From assembly GCA_963680875.1 (NCBI GenBank), contig OY804576.1, positions 73,041,668 to 73,105,667 of the forward strand: a stretch of DNA of 64,000 nt, given 5' to 3'. Position 1 is the first letter of the stretch, and each line of letters begins with the position of its first letter. This document shows positions 44,721 through 59,700 of this stretch, piece by piece. Below the pieces are notes generated by a model. That model ran no database searches, had not been told where the DNA came from, and saw nothing but the letters and a program-made list of their open reading frames with translations. This stretch comes from Bathymodiolus brooksi (taxonomy: Eukaryota > Mollusca > Bivalvia > Mytilida > Modiolidae). The position numbers were made by a program, and so were the translations under genes.

Positions 44721-47700
44721 ATGGCGGAGCTACATTTCGAAGCTCCACTTGCAAAATTTGAGAATGAAGAACTCACAGAATATAATGATTTCCAGGGTGT
44801 AAGTGAAACAAGCAGTCTATTAAACACAGATATGTCAATAGAATCAGAACGACACGAACATTCGGAAAACTTCGCGGAAACAGTCTCAGATTCATTGGAA
44901 GATTTGGTGAACACTTTTGATGAAAAAATAACGAAGTGTTTTTGTAATTTAGAGGAAAAGGTTGACCACATAGCACCTGTTCAAGTCCGTTCGCAGGAAG
45001 AGATAATGAGTGATTGCCAGTAAGTATCGACTGTACACATGATTAACATTGAAAAGGCTTGACATCAGTCACCGACAGTATACACTGTAGTCTGTATTCA
45101 GAAAATATGTAACATTAAACATTAGAGCTACAGTCCTACAGTAAGACATCAGTTGTAAATTAATTGTCAATTCACTTATGCTTGCATGTTCAGTGCCTGA
45201 AATGAGGGCCTGGCTAGCCTGAAAATTTTTTTTGGGCCAGTAAAAAATTAGTCACTGGTCCAAATGGCATAATGGTGGCCCAAACATTTTGTGACATTTT
45301 ATTTATGTAATTTTGGTAGGTACAGGTGTGCAGCTGAAATTGCGAAAACACCCCAATGCATATATTGCTAGCAAATGAAATCTGAATTTACTTGCTATAA
45401 CCTTTTTGACAACCTTTACGCCATTGGCTAGGGTGGTCTTAAGAAACGATGCTAGTCCATCGGATGGGGACAATAAAAGGCTGGTTTGTGTAAGGGGAGA
45501 TCAATGCCATGATCACATTAAAGACATCCGGCAAAGAGTAGACTAATGCCACTACAAGGACCGCTCTTGCACTCCCCAGAGTGAAGAGTGACATCACTTG
45601 TTTCAATTCACTATGAAGAAGTGATTTTAAAGTAAAATAACTTCTCAGTTCGGGGTAATGTTAGTTGGTTATTCATTCCAAATAAGTATCTCACTTTGTT
45701 GAAATAACAAATGGTGCTAATTTGTAAACAAAGGTTCTGGTTCCAAAAAAGAAAACCACTCCCAATTGTCACTAAAATGTAGCCGTGTACATGAACTATG
45801 AAAAGTTTAAAAGAAGTGACAGACCAGATCGTTTCCGTAGTTTGACAACTGTCAACTCAACGATTTTCTCTCCGTTGTTGGGGAAACGTTTTTCAATGAT
45901 TACCTAAGGATTGACACAAAAAGGTTTCCGATTTCTGTAAAATGAAATTCGTACATGTACATTATGCAGCAGATTGAATGAATAAATTTCCGAACCGTGG
46001 AAGATACATAACATTTTATCAGATCGCAAACATTATAAGTTGACAGAATTCTCTTTATAGTTCACAACTTTCCACTTCGTCCGTGATTTTTAGCAATTTT
46101 AATAATTAAATCATAAAGAAACAAAACAACACGTTTCTTTTCTAATATTTAGTGAATACTTGTGTATTACATGAAAACGTGTAGGAAACGTGTATTGATT
46201 GGCTCGATAAAAATACATAATTGGGGAGAACAGTAAATTACATTAGCTGTGTATTCATTGGCTACACAAATGTATTTGGACCAATCGCTGTGCTCGTAAC
46301 AAACTGTTTTCGACTAGAACAGAAGAGTTATCTACCGTTGAAGTTAAAGTAAAATATGTCCGGTTTCGGTAAAACAACAATTTTTAACGGTCTTTTAGGC
46401 AATCGCCCAAACGCTTTTTGTTGGGCCAGTGACTACCTAATTTGGAGCAGCTTTTGGTCGCTCGAATAAGATATTAGTCGCATTTGGCGACTGGGCGACC
46501 GTCCATTTCAGGCACTGATGTTTCGAAATCTCATACAAATCAGACCATTGCTTAGATACAGCCTTTTTTTTACAGGGTAAAAGAAACATTCTTGAATCAA
46601 AAAAGCACATTGTCATTGATGCCAGTGGTGTAAATTAGCATGTTTGCCCAGAGTGGGGTCAAACCAACCAGTCTTTACTCTTTCTCCGTAATGCTGGGTG
46701 CTTAGCGGAGAAGCAACAAATACCAATTTTATAGTCTTTGGTTTGACTCTAACCATTACGACACCGATGCGGTTTTCAGTCATCCACTGTTGTCGCCAAG
46801 TACCATTTGAGCTTTGGCAATCTGTCATGAACATTTTCAGATTATAATCTTTTCCTGAAAAGCTGTTCAGCAAATGGATCCAAACTTGCATTGGAAGAGG
46901 GGATCATTGACATTGGGATTGAGAATAATCTGCTTTATATCAATGAGGTTTACCCCACACTGGTTTAGAATTATGAATGTCTGAACCTGTGACCGTTTGC
47001 TTCTACATGTAACTTCAGACTTTTACATTGGTTATTCAGTGGACCTTCTGATGATAAGTTTATTAAACTCTCTTGAAAAATCTGTTGCATTAAATCATAG
47101 ATCTGCTTATTTCATTAACAATATTCATTAGAAATGATATTTAACGCCATCGGTCACGAACAGTTGTCTTATTTTATTATTATTCACTTACGGGGAAAAA
47201 AAGCAGGAAATATAAAACTAGAATGTTGATTCCAGAAAGTGTCCACTGAATACAACTCAGGGCTCACCAAACCAGGCGAAGTGGGCGACTTCTTCGCCTT
47301 GGTTTCAATGAAGTCGCCCAATTTCTGTCAAAAAGCGAAGTTTTAGTCGCCCTGTCAGTCTTTTCAAGTCCGTATTTTTTTCACCAATAATCATACTTTT
47401 TCTTCAATATTCACATAAAAGAAGCTCCCATGTTCCTGAAATGTGACCCATACAGGGTTTGATGTTCAATATTTTATTCCAAACTCATTAATTGCATCCT
47501 TTTAAGAGCATTGTTCGTTTTTGTGAAAGGTAGAGGAACATGTGGTAGCGGGGAAAGAAACGTTAAAATTTGGATCGATTTTCGGAAGTCGCCCTGTTTT
47601 TACTATGTGTGGTGAGCCCTGCAACTACATTCGTATGTCAATAATGTGGTACTCGTAGCTGAAAAAGGAAGAGGGTATTTATTTTGTGAAATAGTTATTT

Positions 47701-50700
47701 AGTGAAATCGTTATGCATATTGGGTATTGAATCTAGTACTTAGTAATCAAAATCAGTGAAGCCAGCCCGTAAAACATTTTGGCCTGACAAAACTTTTGTT
47801 TTTATCTGATACAGCTTTGGGGTCATACAGGGCATGAAATTAATGCTGGTCCGCTAGCCCGAGGCTAGTAAAATCAGCGTGGGGCTAGAAGAACTCTTAG
47901 AAGCTAGTCCGATAGGCTAGTTAAAATTTCCAATTGTCACTTATTGTTTACACTTCATTAATTTTAATGACATAATTGAAAATCATAATTAGTCATTCAT
48001 ATTACTGTGTTTGTTTACGCTGTACACAATTTATCTGTGGGGAATTCCCTCGATAGCAATTTGATCCTAAAGGATGGTATACGATTTGATCAAATTACTC
48101 GATAATCCGGGTAACTCAGTGAGCGTTCTTAACAACATAATCTAAGGTTCAAGAAATGTGGCGACACATTATCGGCATAGAGCAACCAGTGAAAAAAATT
48201 CAATTAGATAATAATGAAAAATTGGAAAGAAAAAGGACGTATGATCAGGTCATAAGAAAAAGAAAAACAAGCTGGCAGAAAAACTGCAACTGGTTAGTTC
48301 ACAACAGTGAAATAGGCCGAATGACATGTTCGGTTTGTATACAATATGCTTCTTCCGACAGGATGATGGTGACACTGGTGATGATGATGTTTCAAGTGAT
48401 GACAATACTGACATTCTTTCTTCATTATAATTTTTTCAAATAAAATAATTATATAATTTTTAGTAATTGTCCCCATGATGGTCGGGCTAGTAGAATATCT
48501 GGGGGGCTAGTTGATTTTTATATCTACTAGTCCTGCTGGCTAGTTGCAATTTTTGCTTAAATTCTACCCCTGGGGTCATATCTACACAGCTAGGAATTCC
48601 TGAACAATAATTGCTCAAAATGTTCTAAATAACAAGACCTTTCTAACAATGAGGCAGACCTTCAGGATTTAAAAACTCAACCTCAGCCATATGAGGAGGA
48701 GTTGGTAGATAACTTATGGCAAATGGAAGAAGTTTGGTAAATCTTTAATAATCTTCTCAGACACCAATATTGAATGAAATTTGTGAAAAATCATCATTGT
48801 GCAATTACATTCAAGTTGAGATATATATAGGCTACATGATCTATTGTGTCAAGCATGGGAGTTAAACATAGGCCAGGGTAACCGGTGCAATTCACAAAAA
48901 TAGGAACCAGCAATTGTATGTACCATATGTACATTTTGTGACTTTGACAAGATGTTTCATTATTAATTGGTATCCATTTTAAATGAAATTCAAGTTGATT
49001 ACAATTACACATGATGGTGCCATGGTCTAATCCTGGCAACTGATCCCTTGGGTTCAATAGCTTAACATAAATGACAATACTACATGTGTGCTTACAATAC
49101 TCAAAAATTTTCTTCATAGGATATACATTATATACAATATACATTTACGTACATTGTCCAAAAATATATAATTAATTTGTACAAGCTGAAGAATCAGGTA
49201 GAAAATCAAGCCTTTGGCAAGCTTTTCTGGCTGTTTCGCAGCGAGTGAAAATTGATTTGATATATACTGACAATGTATGTATGTATAGCGTGCAATGTGA
49301 AAATATCCTATCAACTGCCACATTGTCTGAAATGAGCAGAAACAAGTGTTCTAATTGTTTTCATTCGTGTCCTCGATCACGTCTACAAGTATACTCTTGC
49401 AATTTATGAACATCGCTCTGCAAATTTTCATACTCAAATTCACACAATTGCAGGATGAATAGTAATTCATTAATCACAGTAGCTACATTTTGTGTATATT
49501 TTTTTGCAAAGAAAATGTGTTGCAAAAGACTAAATTACTGTTTTTAGCATGTTAAAACCTTTGCAAAATGATATTAAGACCAAGGGAAAAAGACCTGTGT
49601 TTATGGTTGACTGAAATCTCTCTTCATGAACTTGTTCAATGTTGGTGACAGCAGAGATCATTTTAGACTCGCCATGTGACAATTCCCGCATCAAATTTCA
49701 ACATGATCCATAAATATACAGCAAATGTGCAAAAAAAAGCATAAAATTTGTCCAGGGTGCATCATAATTTCACAAATGTGCCTACCCGACCATCAAACTA
49801 TTGTGAACAGTTAATTTTACTTTATTTTCTTCATGGAAATCTGCATTACATTGTATTGGTAAGCTGGTTACCGATGGTATAACTATAGAACTGGTGAGGA
49901 AACGTTTTCTCTGTATATTTCTTTCTGACCTAATTTCCTCGGCCCATATCGTGCCACATGATTTTATTGCATGCTTTTTGTTATATGTAATACGGAAATT
50001 AAAGCATAAAAATGTAAAATAAAACATTATAGACTCTCTGTCAAACTCAAATTAAGTATATAATTATGTCTCCCCTTCGAACGAAGGGAGACATTATTTT
50101 AGTCTGATTTTTTTCTTCCGCTTCTTCTGCTTCTTCTCAGCGAAGCTTGTCCGGACCATAACTTTTTTGTCTTTCCAGATAGGTCAATTGTATTTGGTAT
50201 GTGGGTGCATGACCATAAGGTGGTGTGTCACATACTGTAATGACCTTTGTGGGACCTTGACCCTTGACCTCAAGGTCAAATAATTGTTTTTTTAAATAGT
50301 ATCATTCAACTCATAATGTGTAACTTATTGTTGTACAGATGGCCACATTAAGGGGAGACATAGGTTTTAGGTATCTAAAACAGTTCTTCCTAGTTTATTT
50401 TGAAATTAAATTTTTGGGACGAAAATTACACAACCGAAAGTATTGGACCGAAATGGTCATAATCATTCAATACGGTTGTTTCGAATCGTGTCTTGACGTC
50501 TGAACTAATCGGCAGGCGACTTCTGATGTTTACGCTATTACTGTGACAATGTCAGCATATCATAGTCGTAGATGCGGTAGATTATAAGTAATTGCAATAT
50601 GGAGACGCCAAGGAAACGGCTGAATAAATACTAGTGTTCGGTACCCCACTATCTGTCTGATATCAGAAATATATACATAACGGCAGATCGTTTTCCTTTC

Positions 50701-53700
50701 ATGATGCTGACAGCTGCAAATAAAGAAAGAAAACAAATTTAATTTTAAAGAAGTAATTGTCTCTGCATTGAAGTCTTTGATACAAATAAAATAATTTAAT
50801 TGATATCTGTCTTTTACAGAAAATGTTAAGATTTTTTAAGTTGAGGATCGAACTTTAAAACGGCACATATCGATTGGAGTTTTTGTTGTGTATATTGACA
50901 CCGGAAGTTCAATGCGGATTAATCCATCGAAATCACGTGATCTGGCGGACGAAAATAAAAAAAAATTGACGGAATGGAAATGATTGGAAACAACCGTATT
51001 GTTTGACCTGGGACGTTGATCAAGGACATTCAGAAATAATGCCCCATAAATAAAAAAAACTGGGGGTGAGGGCTGTTGAACCTTAGAGCAAAGCACCTGT
51101 GACCTACTTCTGTGGGAAAGATTGCGATCAACAAGAGAACGAAGGCGATACTATATCCCAATTAGATGACATTGAACAAACTCCAGATCCCAACATTGAG
51201 GAGAGCTCTGTTGAAAGAATGTTCACTCTAAATCATAAATGGCTTCATTTGTATGGTTCGTGGTTCGCTACCTGGTCCAGGGCTGTGCACTGGACATGGC
51301 TTGGGGTCTTAGGTGGCCCATTAGTTTGGGAGTGGTTTGACCATTGGCCATTATTTAATGTGTTGAACTTTTAAGTGACTCACAGATTATAGTTTGGTTT
51401 TCATGTTTGTTCAGAAAATTAAACTTTAAGAAAGGGGGGATTAACAGTCTGCATCATCAATTATAGACAGTTTTTCCTATGCACCCAATGCAGCTCAGCC
51501 TCTTTAGTAAGCTGTAAGGTACACATGTATATAGCAAAATCTGTTGCTATCTTAAAGGTATAGGAGGTGTGAGGGGGGAGTGAGAAAGATGAAGTCTTAC
51601 AGGTTCTCTTGGCCAAGGCTAAGTAAACGAGAATCAAATTATGTTTTACTTGTTGTTCACTTGGTTCCAATCAAGTTTTACCCGGAGGATGAAGTATTTA
51701 ATTGAAGCAATAAAATAAATGTACAAAATTCATTATTAAGCAGATCCAATTAAGTATGTAATAACCTATAGGCCATTGGAATGATCAATAGCTGTGAGTC
51801 ATGGCATTCATTGATCACAGTGTTGTTATTGACTATTTGTGGTGCCATTGATGGAGCATTGATTACATATTAATTCTTTTACTTAATCAACAATTTATCA
51901 CTCCCATGGTGAATATGACAAGAAAATTAAAGCATAGTAAAATTTACTAATTTTTAGCTCACCTCGCCAAAGGCAATGTGAGTTTTCCCCATCACTTGGC
52001 GTCTGTCGTCCGTTAACTTTTCACATTTTAATCTTCTCCTCAGAAACCCCTCAGCCAAATGAAGTGAAACTTGGTAGGAAGCATCTATGGAAGATCCTCT
52101 CTAAAGATTGCTCATTTTGTCCCGATCCATTAACAAACATGGCCGCCATAGACAATTCTTGTTTCTGATTGGCCGATTTTTAAAAATATTCTTCTCTGAA
52201 ACTACTTGGCCAAAATGAACCGAAACTTGGTAGGAAGCATCTATATCATGTTCTCTATAAAGATTGCTTATTTCGTCCCGATCCATTAATAAACATGGCC
52301 GCCACAGGCAACTCTTGTTTCTGATTGGTTGATTTCTAAAAAATCTTCTCCTCTGAAACTGCATGGCCAAATGAATCGAAACTTGGTAGGAAGCATCCTT
52401 GGAAGGTCCTCTATAGCGATTGCTTATTTCGTCCTGATCCGTTATCAAACATGGCCGCCACAGACAATTCTTGTTTCTGATTGGTTGATTTCTAAAAAAT
52501 CTTCTCTGTAACCGCTTGACCAAATGAATTGAAATTTGGTAGGAATCATCCTTGGAAGGTCCTCTATAAAGATTGCTCATATATATAATTAGTTCTGATC
52601 CGTTAACAAACATGGCCTCCACAGGCAATTCTTGTTTCTGATTGGTTGATTTCTAAAAAAAATCGTCTCCTCTGAAACCGCTTGGCCAAATGGATCGAAA
52701 CGTGGTAGGAAGCATCCTTGGAAGGTCCTTTATAAAGATAGCTCATTTAGTTCCGATCCATTAACAAACATGGCTGCCAAAGACCATTCTTGTTTCTGAT
52801 TGGTTGATTTCTATAAAATCTTCTCCTCTGAAGCCGCGTTGCCAAATAAACCGAAACTTGGTAGGAAGCATCCTTGGAAGGTCTTCTATAGCGATTGCTC
52901 ATTTATTTCCGATCCGATAACAAACATGGCCGCCATAGGCAATTCTTGTTTATGATTGGCCGATTTAAAAAAATCTTCTCCTATGAAACCACTTTGCCAC
53001 ATGAACCAAAACTTGGTAGGAAGCATCTATGGCAGGTCCTCTCTAAAGATTGCTTATTTCGTCCCGTTCCGTTATCAAACATGGCCGCCACAGACAATTC
53101 TTGTTTCTGATTGGTTGATTTCTTATGTGTTATGTGGTTAAAATCATAAATTATGTTAGTGTTGCATAGCATGTGATTTTATATTTTGACTGAAAGTATG
53201 TTTGCTCCTGTTTTTTTTTTAATTTTACAAATATTTTTAGTAAGCAGAAAAACAAATTTCTAAAAAAGGAAAAAAAAGAAATAAGTCTGATAGTCCTTTT
53301 TTGCTGGGTATAATATTTGTCCTTTAGAGCCTGTTTGTCTGTGCATGGTTTAATCTATAAATTTCTTGGGTCATATAAAAAGGTTTTGAACACATGATAA
53401 ACAAAAATATTTTTTTTATATAATGATTATGTAACACTTGTTTCATTCAAAAAATATATGCCCCCTTCCTCTTCCTTACTTCAAGGTAAACATCTGCCCA
53501 CTTCACCTCAATATTTTTCGCTTATTTGTGATCCTTTCGCTGACCCAATTATATCGTTACACTCCCGAGATATTTCTCTTTTCGACTGCCACATTTAAAT
53601 ATACCTACCGGGCCCCCCTCAGACGAATTGGACAAGAATATTCAGCAAACATAGCTTGTTTTATTGTTCAGTCATTGAAACGGATACAGCCACTTCCGGT

Positions 53701-56700
53701 CCGGTTTAAATTGATTTAGAAAATTTAAAAAAAGGTGCTTTAAAAATCAAATGTCAGTAATTTGGAGTTGAACATATTTTCATAATCTGCATTGGAACAA
53801 TTATCTGTATTTTAAAGGCTTACTTTACATTTGAGAGGAGATGATCATAATGGCATTGTTACACATTGCCGGTCTAGAGAATTCCGAATGCATATGAAAA
53901 ATCCAGTGCAAACCGGAAGTGACTATCCGTTTCTAAAAAATCTTCTCCTCAGAAACTGCTAGGCCAAATGAACTGAAACTTAATAGGAAGCATCTATGGA
54001 AGATCCTCTGTAAAGATCGCTCATTTTGGCCTGATTCGTTAACAAACATGGCCACTACAGGCGATTTTTGTTTCTGATTGGTCAATTGCTAAAAAAATCT
54101 TCTCCTCTGAAACTGCTTGGCCAAATGAACCGAAACTTGGTAGGAAGCATATATGGAAGGTCCTCTATTTAGATTGCTCATTTCATCCCAATCCGTTAAC
54201 AAACATGGCCACCACAGGCAATTCTTGTTTATGATTGGATGATTTCTAAAAAATCTTCTACCCTGAAACCACTTGGCCAAATGAACCGACACTTGGTAGG
54301 GAGCATCTATGGAAGGTTCTCTATAAAGATTGCTCATTTCCTCCCAATCCGTCAACAAACTTGGCCACCACCGGCAATTCTTCTTTCTGATTGGTTGAAT
54401 TCTTTAGAAAAAATCTTCTCCTCTGAAGCCGAGTAGCCAAATGAACAAATTTGCTAGGAAGCACCTATGGAAGGTTCTGTATAAAGTTTCCTCAAAACAG
54501 AATGAAAGGTGAGCAAGACAGGCTCAGTGGGTCTATTTGTTTCTTTCTTTTTTTCTTCCATTGGCTTTCTTTTCTGTGGCTTACCGGGTAGGGCCCCGTC
54601 AAAATATTTCAAAATAGCCATAGAAGTTCATTTTTTTTTAGATTTGACCGGAAATTAAGCAATATGTATTATACAGATCGGAACTGGACAGAGTTTTGCA
54701 ACAAGACACTACACCCCAAAATGACTCGACCTTGGGATTTAAATGGATAAAAAGATCACACAAAATATTGTGTAATCATATATTCATGATGATTATACTT
54801 ATATTGCTGAAGATTATACTTGTCTGTGTTGAACATAATTTGTAATTGTGAAATTTTTTAAATGAGGTCAGCTTTGTTACGGTCCAAGTTTTACACAGGG
54901 GTGAACAGATTTCGGGCCGAATACATGTCTATTTACCGCATGCACAAACTGCTAATTACAATTCTGAGGTAAAATTATGTGTAAAAAAATATCCTGTGAA
55001 AAACTTGAATGTCATGATTATTCAGCAATTCACATAATCATTAATTGTTTATAAGAAATATCCCCCTTATTCCCACACCATTAGCTCTTCCCCTTTTTTC
55101 AATTCCTAAACCCTTCCCTCCCACCCTTGACCATTTCCCTTTCTTCCCCCCATTTTTCTCACCCTTAACCCTTCCCCCCATTTTTCTCACCCTTAGCCAT
55201 CACCCTTTTCCCCCCTTTACCCCTATATAGGAGTTGACCCTTATTCAGGGTACCAGTAATATACTTATTGGTGTTACTGGCCTCAACATTAAGCCCATTA
55301 ACATAACATCTATAAGTGAGAACTGGATTTGCAAAGGAAGAAATATAATATAATATATTATAAAATTCATGATATTTGTATAGAAGAGGTAAACATGGCA
55401 AATCATTTTATTAAAGAAACTGTTATTTAAAAGGCGAATTACAACAAAAATTAGTTAAATATGTTTAGGTTGTCATGGAATTTGCTCATATTTCAACTTT
55501 AGACAAAAATGTCTTGAAAAAATGCTGTGCTAGAATTTTTGAAATAACTGTTTCTAAATAAGGGCAGTAATTATTTTTATTAAAAGGTATACATGTACAT
55601 GTTAAGTCTTTACTTTGCTGTAGGGCATGTGTACAGTTAGTTAATTTATACTCACTTTGATAATTACATAAATTCATTGCTAATCTTTTTGCAATATAAA
55701 AAGGTAAATATATTGTAAACATTTCTGAAATCAGATGGAAAACTAATTTGATGTTTATGTGTTCAATTTGTGATTTCATGGATTGTTTATATATTCTTTT
55801 CTTGAATGGAGGAAAATTTGAGCGATGTATTCTTTTCTGAAATTAGAATAGGATGTTATTTTGTCTGTCTTTTCTTTGATCAACATAAGTGTTAATTGTC
55901 GTGGATTTAAATATACAAAGAAATGGATTGCAGATTACTTTCTCTTTCAAAATGCTAAGGAAATTATTGTAAATGATCTTGAAGGAGTCCATTCTTATTT
56001 GTTGTGTAATTTTTTAACAGCAGCATCCTTGAGCCGTTTTTATCTTTGGATGTGTGTGCGGCTGGCATCATATTACGATTTCATCCTCGGTACTCGGTAG
56101 ACAAAATTATTGCGACTTCTTCAGAACTTTTATGTTGGTTGGATTTCTTATTAATTTTTAAGCTCTCAATATTATGTTTCTCTTGTCTATATATCTGAAA
56201 TATGGAAAAACAGGAGTATTTTTGGTGAAAGTGTATCCATTACCGGGAATACCCTACATTATTTTTTAGCTGTCACGTAACATTGTTGGAGTGTTGACAA
56301 CATACCTAATGTACATGTAATTGCTCATTTTTTTCCTCATGAGCCTTTGACTGGAAATGAAGAATTTGTATTGTACATTGTAATACAGGTAAACATAAGT
56401 TTGCTATAAAAAGTGATCTTTTAAGATTTTAATTCCTTTGTTACGAATGATAATGTCTCGTTCTGTTTGATTGTTTGGTAGTTAGATTTACATCTGGTTT
56501 TCTCAGAATCTTCCGATTTCATCTACCAATTAAACTAGTCGCCTCAATTTAAATGAAATATTATTGAAAATGGCGTTAAACACTGATAATGCCTGTTTAT
56601 GGTTATTGAAGCCTCAAAATTGGTTATGCCTGAAAGTTTGATAATAACATGATGTCATTTTCTGTAATACTATATATATAACTACTAGGAGGCCAAATGC

Positions 56701-59700
56701 CTGACATAAATTTATATGCCTAGTTCTTTTAATTAACTTACCCAGTATTGACAAGAACTTATTATTCTGGAGAAATATATTTCATCATATTGTTACCAAA
56801 CTAAGTAACAAAATGATAAATATATTGCTACAGAATAATAGTTAACAACATCACTTCCATTCGGCTGCACCATAATTAATCTACTTACCGTAATATTGAC
56901 AGAATTGTTTTCACCCAAGCCCCAATATAAGGACGTGTAGGTACAGGAACATCAATAATCAATCAATTTTTTTATCTTTTTTTTTATTGCCTTTTTTTCA
57001 GAATGTGGTGGACAATTACTGGGAATTATGGGAACATATTACCAATTGACTGGTCCAAGTCTTATGTTAAACAAATGAAGGAAAAGGTTCTCCATTTAGA
57101 AGAAGGCAAAGTAAGCTATTTGTAGTGATTGTATTATTATTTTTATTTAAATATACATGTACACGATTTATAGTGTTATTGTTGAGATTTTCTTTGCTTT
57201 TCTAAATACAGTCAAACCTGTATTAAGAGGTCACCTTTTGGACAAAGAAAAAGTGGCCCTATCAGACAGGTGACCTCTTAATAGAGGTTCAATTCATATG
57301 ATATTTTCTATGACAGGACAAGAAAAATGTGACCTTTTAATACAGGTGACTGCTTAATAGAGGTGACCACTTAATAGAGGAGACTGCTTATTAGAGGTGA
57401 CCACTTAATAGAGGTGACTGCTTAATAGAGGTGACCACTTAATAGAAGTGACCACTTAATAAAGGTGACTGCTTATTAAAGGTGTCTGCTTAATAGAGGT
57501 GACCACATGAGCAGGTTTAACTGTATTTTTATTTTTTAACAAAACATTAAAATTTCAGACAATGACAATCTTTCATACAGTACAGTCAGAGACATACCAT
57601 GAAAAATCACTGTAAAAGATGTATCACTCTTCTTTGTTATACTGCTATATCTTTAGGTCAATTTTTAATCTATTTACTTATTTTCTTGTGCATTTTGGGT
57701 GATAGCAAGTAACACTAACTACAAAAGATATATCAGTATCACAAAGATGAGTGATACGTCTATCACAGTGATTTGTCATGGTATGTCTCTGACTGTACTG
57801 TATGCAAGAATATGTGAAAGGGAAATTCCACCCTAAATGCATATATTTTTGACAGAAATGATTGCCAAGTTTCTAGTACAAAAACATATGACCAGGATGG
57901 TGCATTTTTATTTTTCTAATATTCTTACATATGTGTGGTACAGTACTTCTTCTCTCATGACTAATGCGACCACCTTGGTGACGTTATGGTTATAATACTC
58001 ACCCCAAGTGTGGTAGATTGTTGATTTGATCCCAGATTAGGTCAAATGGAAGACTATAAACTTGGTAGCTGCTGCTTCTATGCTTAGCAAGCAGCATTTA
58101 GAAGTAAAAACAATGATAAGTTGGCTCACAGTCAGGATAACATGTCAGAGTACAGTAGTTTGACATGTCTACCTGTGGACTGTTGTTTCAGTGAGCTAGC
58201 ATTACTGTATAAAAATTCAGCTATGCATATTGGTCTAGAACAAAATGACGGCATTATCATCGATCTCATCAAAAAGTAAAGTTCTGGTTTTCACTGTGAT
58301 ACAAGAGCACAAAAAAAACCCCTCATTTTGTATTAAAACAAAAACCACTCCTTACAAGCAGAAGAACTGGGTAATAACTCGTACAAAGAAAAATAATATG
58401 ACTGCCTTTATATATTACACATTTTAAAACTAAATGTCCTAAAAATAAACAGACTACATATAGCAAAAGATAAAGAATAATTCTGAAAGAATAAGAAATA
58501 TAGCCTTGTTATAGGGAAAATAAGGAAAAGGTAAGCTTGTACAATATTCAAAATATGTGAGCTACATGTATATGATTTACATGGTCTGTTTTAGGTTAGT
58601 GAACCAATGAATTTAGATTTGTCAGATGACGAAGATATAGCCCAGGCATTTGACATGCACAGTCTCATAATATCAAGCCTTCAGCATTCAGAGACAGATG
58701 ATTACATTGCCACCGCTGAAGAGGTTATCAGTGAAATTGAAACTATGATGCAGGTAGGTGAACGATTTGAATCTGTACTATCCTTTGGCTTTTCGTTTTA
58801 GCTCTAATTGGAAGGGGTCATATCTGATTTGAGCTTTCCCATCTCTTGGTTTCAGTTGTCTTTTTCCTATTATTAGCTATTCATATTGATTTTCTCCATC
58901 CAATATGGCTCTTGTTACAAATTAGAAATTTGTTTACTTGTCCATTACTGCTTTATTTAAGTCATACTGAGCTCAATTTTAAACTGCAGCTGCATGACAG
59001 TGAGTAGTTCCGACAGTACTATCTTGCATCCAAGATGGCCACTGTTCTTTTTTTTTTCTATTATTGACATTGAAAGCTTTATTTTGAGTTAAGGTTAGCC
59101 CTAAATGAACTGCAATGGCATGACAATAAATAGGTCAGCATATCTTCCAAATTTTTGCATGCACATTTTTATTCAGCCCATTTATACTAATTATGCAAAT
59201 TATGCTTATTTTGATTAAAAAAAATCATTTTGAAATTTCCCCAGAAACTACTTCACCAATTTAATCTAAATTGGGCAGAGACGATCTTTAGTTGATCCAC
59301 TTTAAGAATTGTATGTGACATCCAGGCCTCCCATCCAGGATTGTTACTACTTAAATAGAAATTTCATGGTGAAATGGCCAAAATACGTTAATTATAAGCT
59401 GGAATCAGCTGAAATTTCAATTATAATATGTTTGATATATGTTCCGATTTTTCGGTACAATTTAGAAGTCAAATTTGTAAGGAATAAGTTGTTATGTGGA
59501 CAAGAACATATAATGTGTACCAATAATAAATATTTACAGGAAGGACCTGTCAATGGAGAAGAAACTATTGACCCCACCACTCTGGATGTTGTTCCCGTAC
59601 AACCTGACAAGGACCCAGTCCCCATTCTTCCTTCTTATACAGAAGCAGGTAAATTGAACACTAAGCTACTTTGAAATTAGTATGTACCTAACTGTTTTAT

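Noticed and set aside
52101..54358. Long minus-strand ORFs
   Set aside because: They run through tandem modules whose words recur elsewhere; repeat artefacts.
59309..59674. 121-codon ORF as a gene of its own
   Set aside because: Only 59540-59648 is coding, as a FEZ exon. The upstream part is intron.
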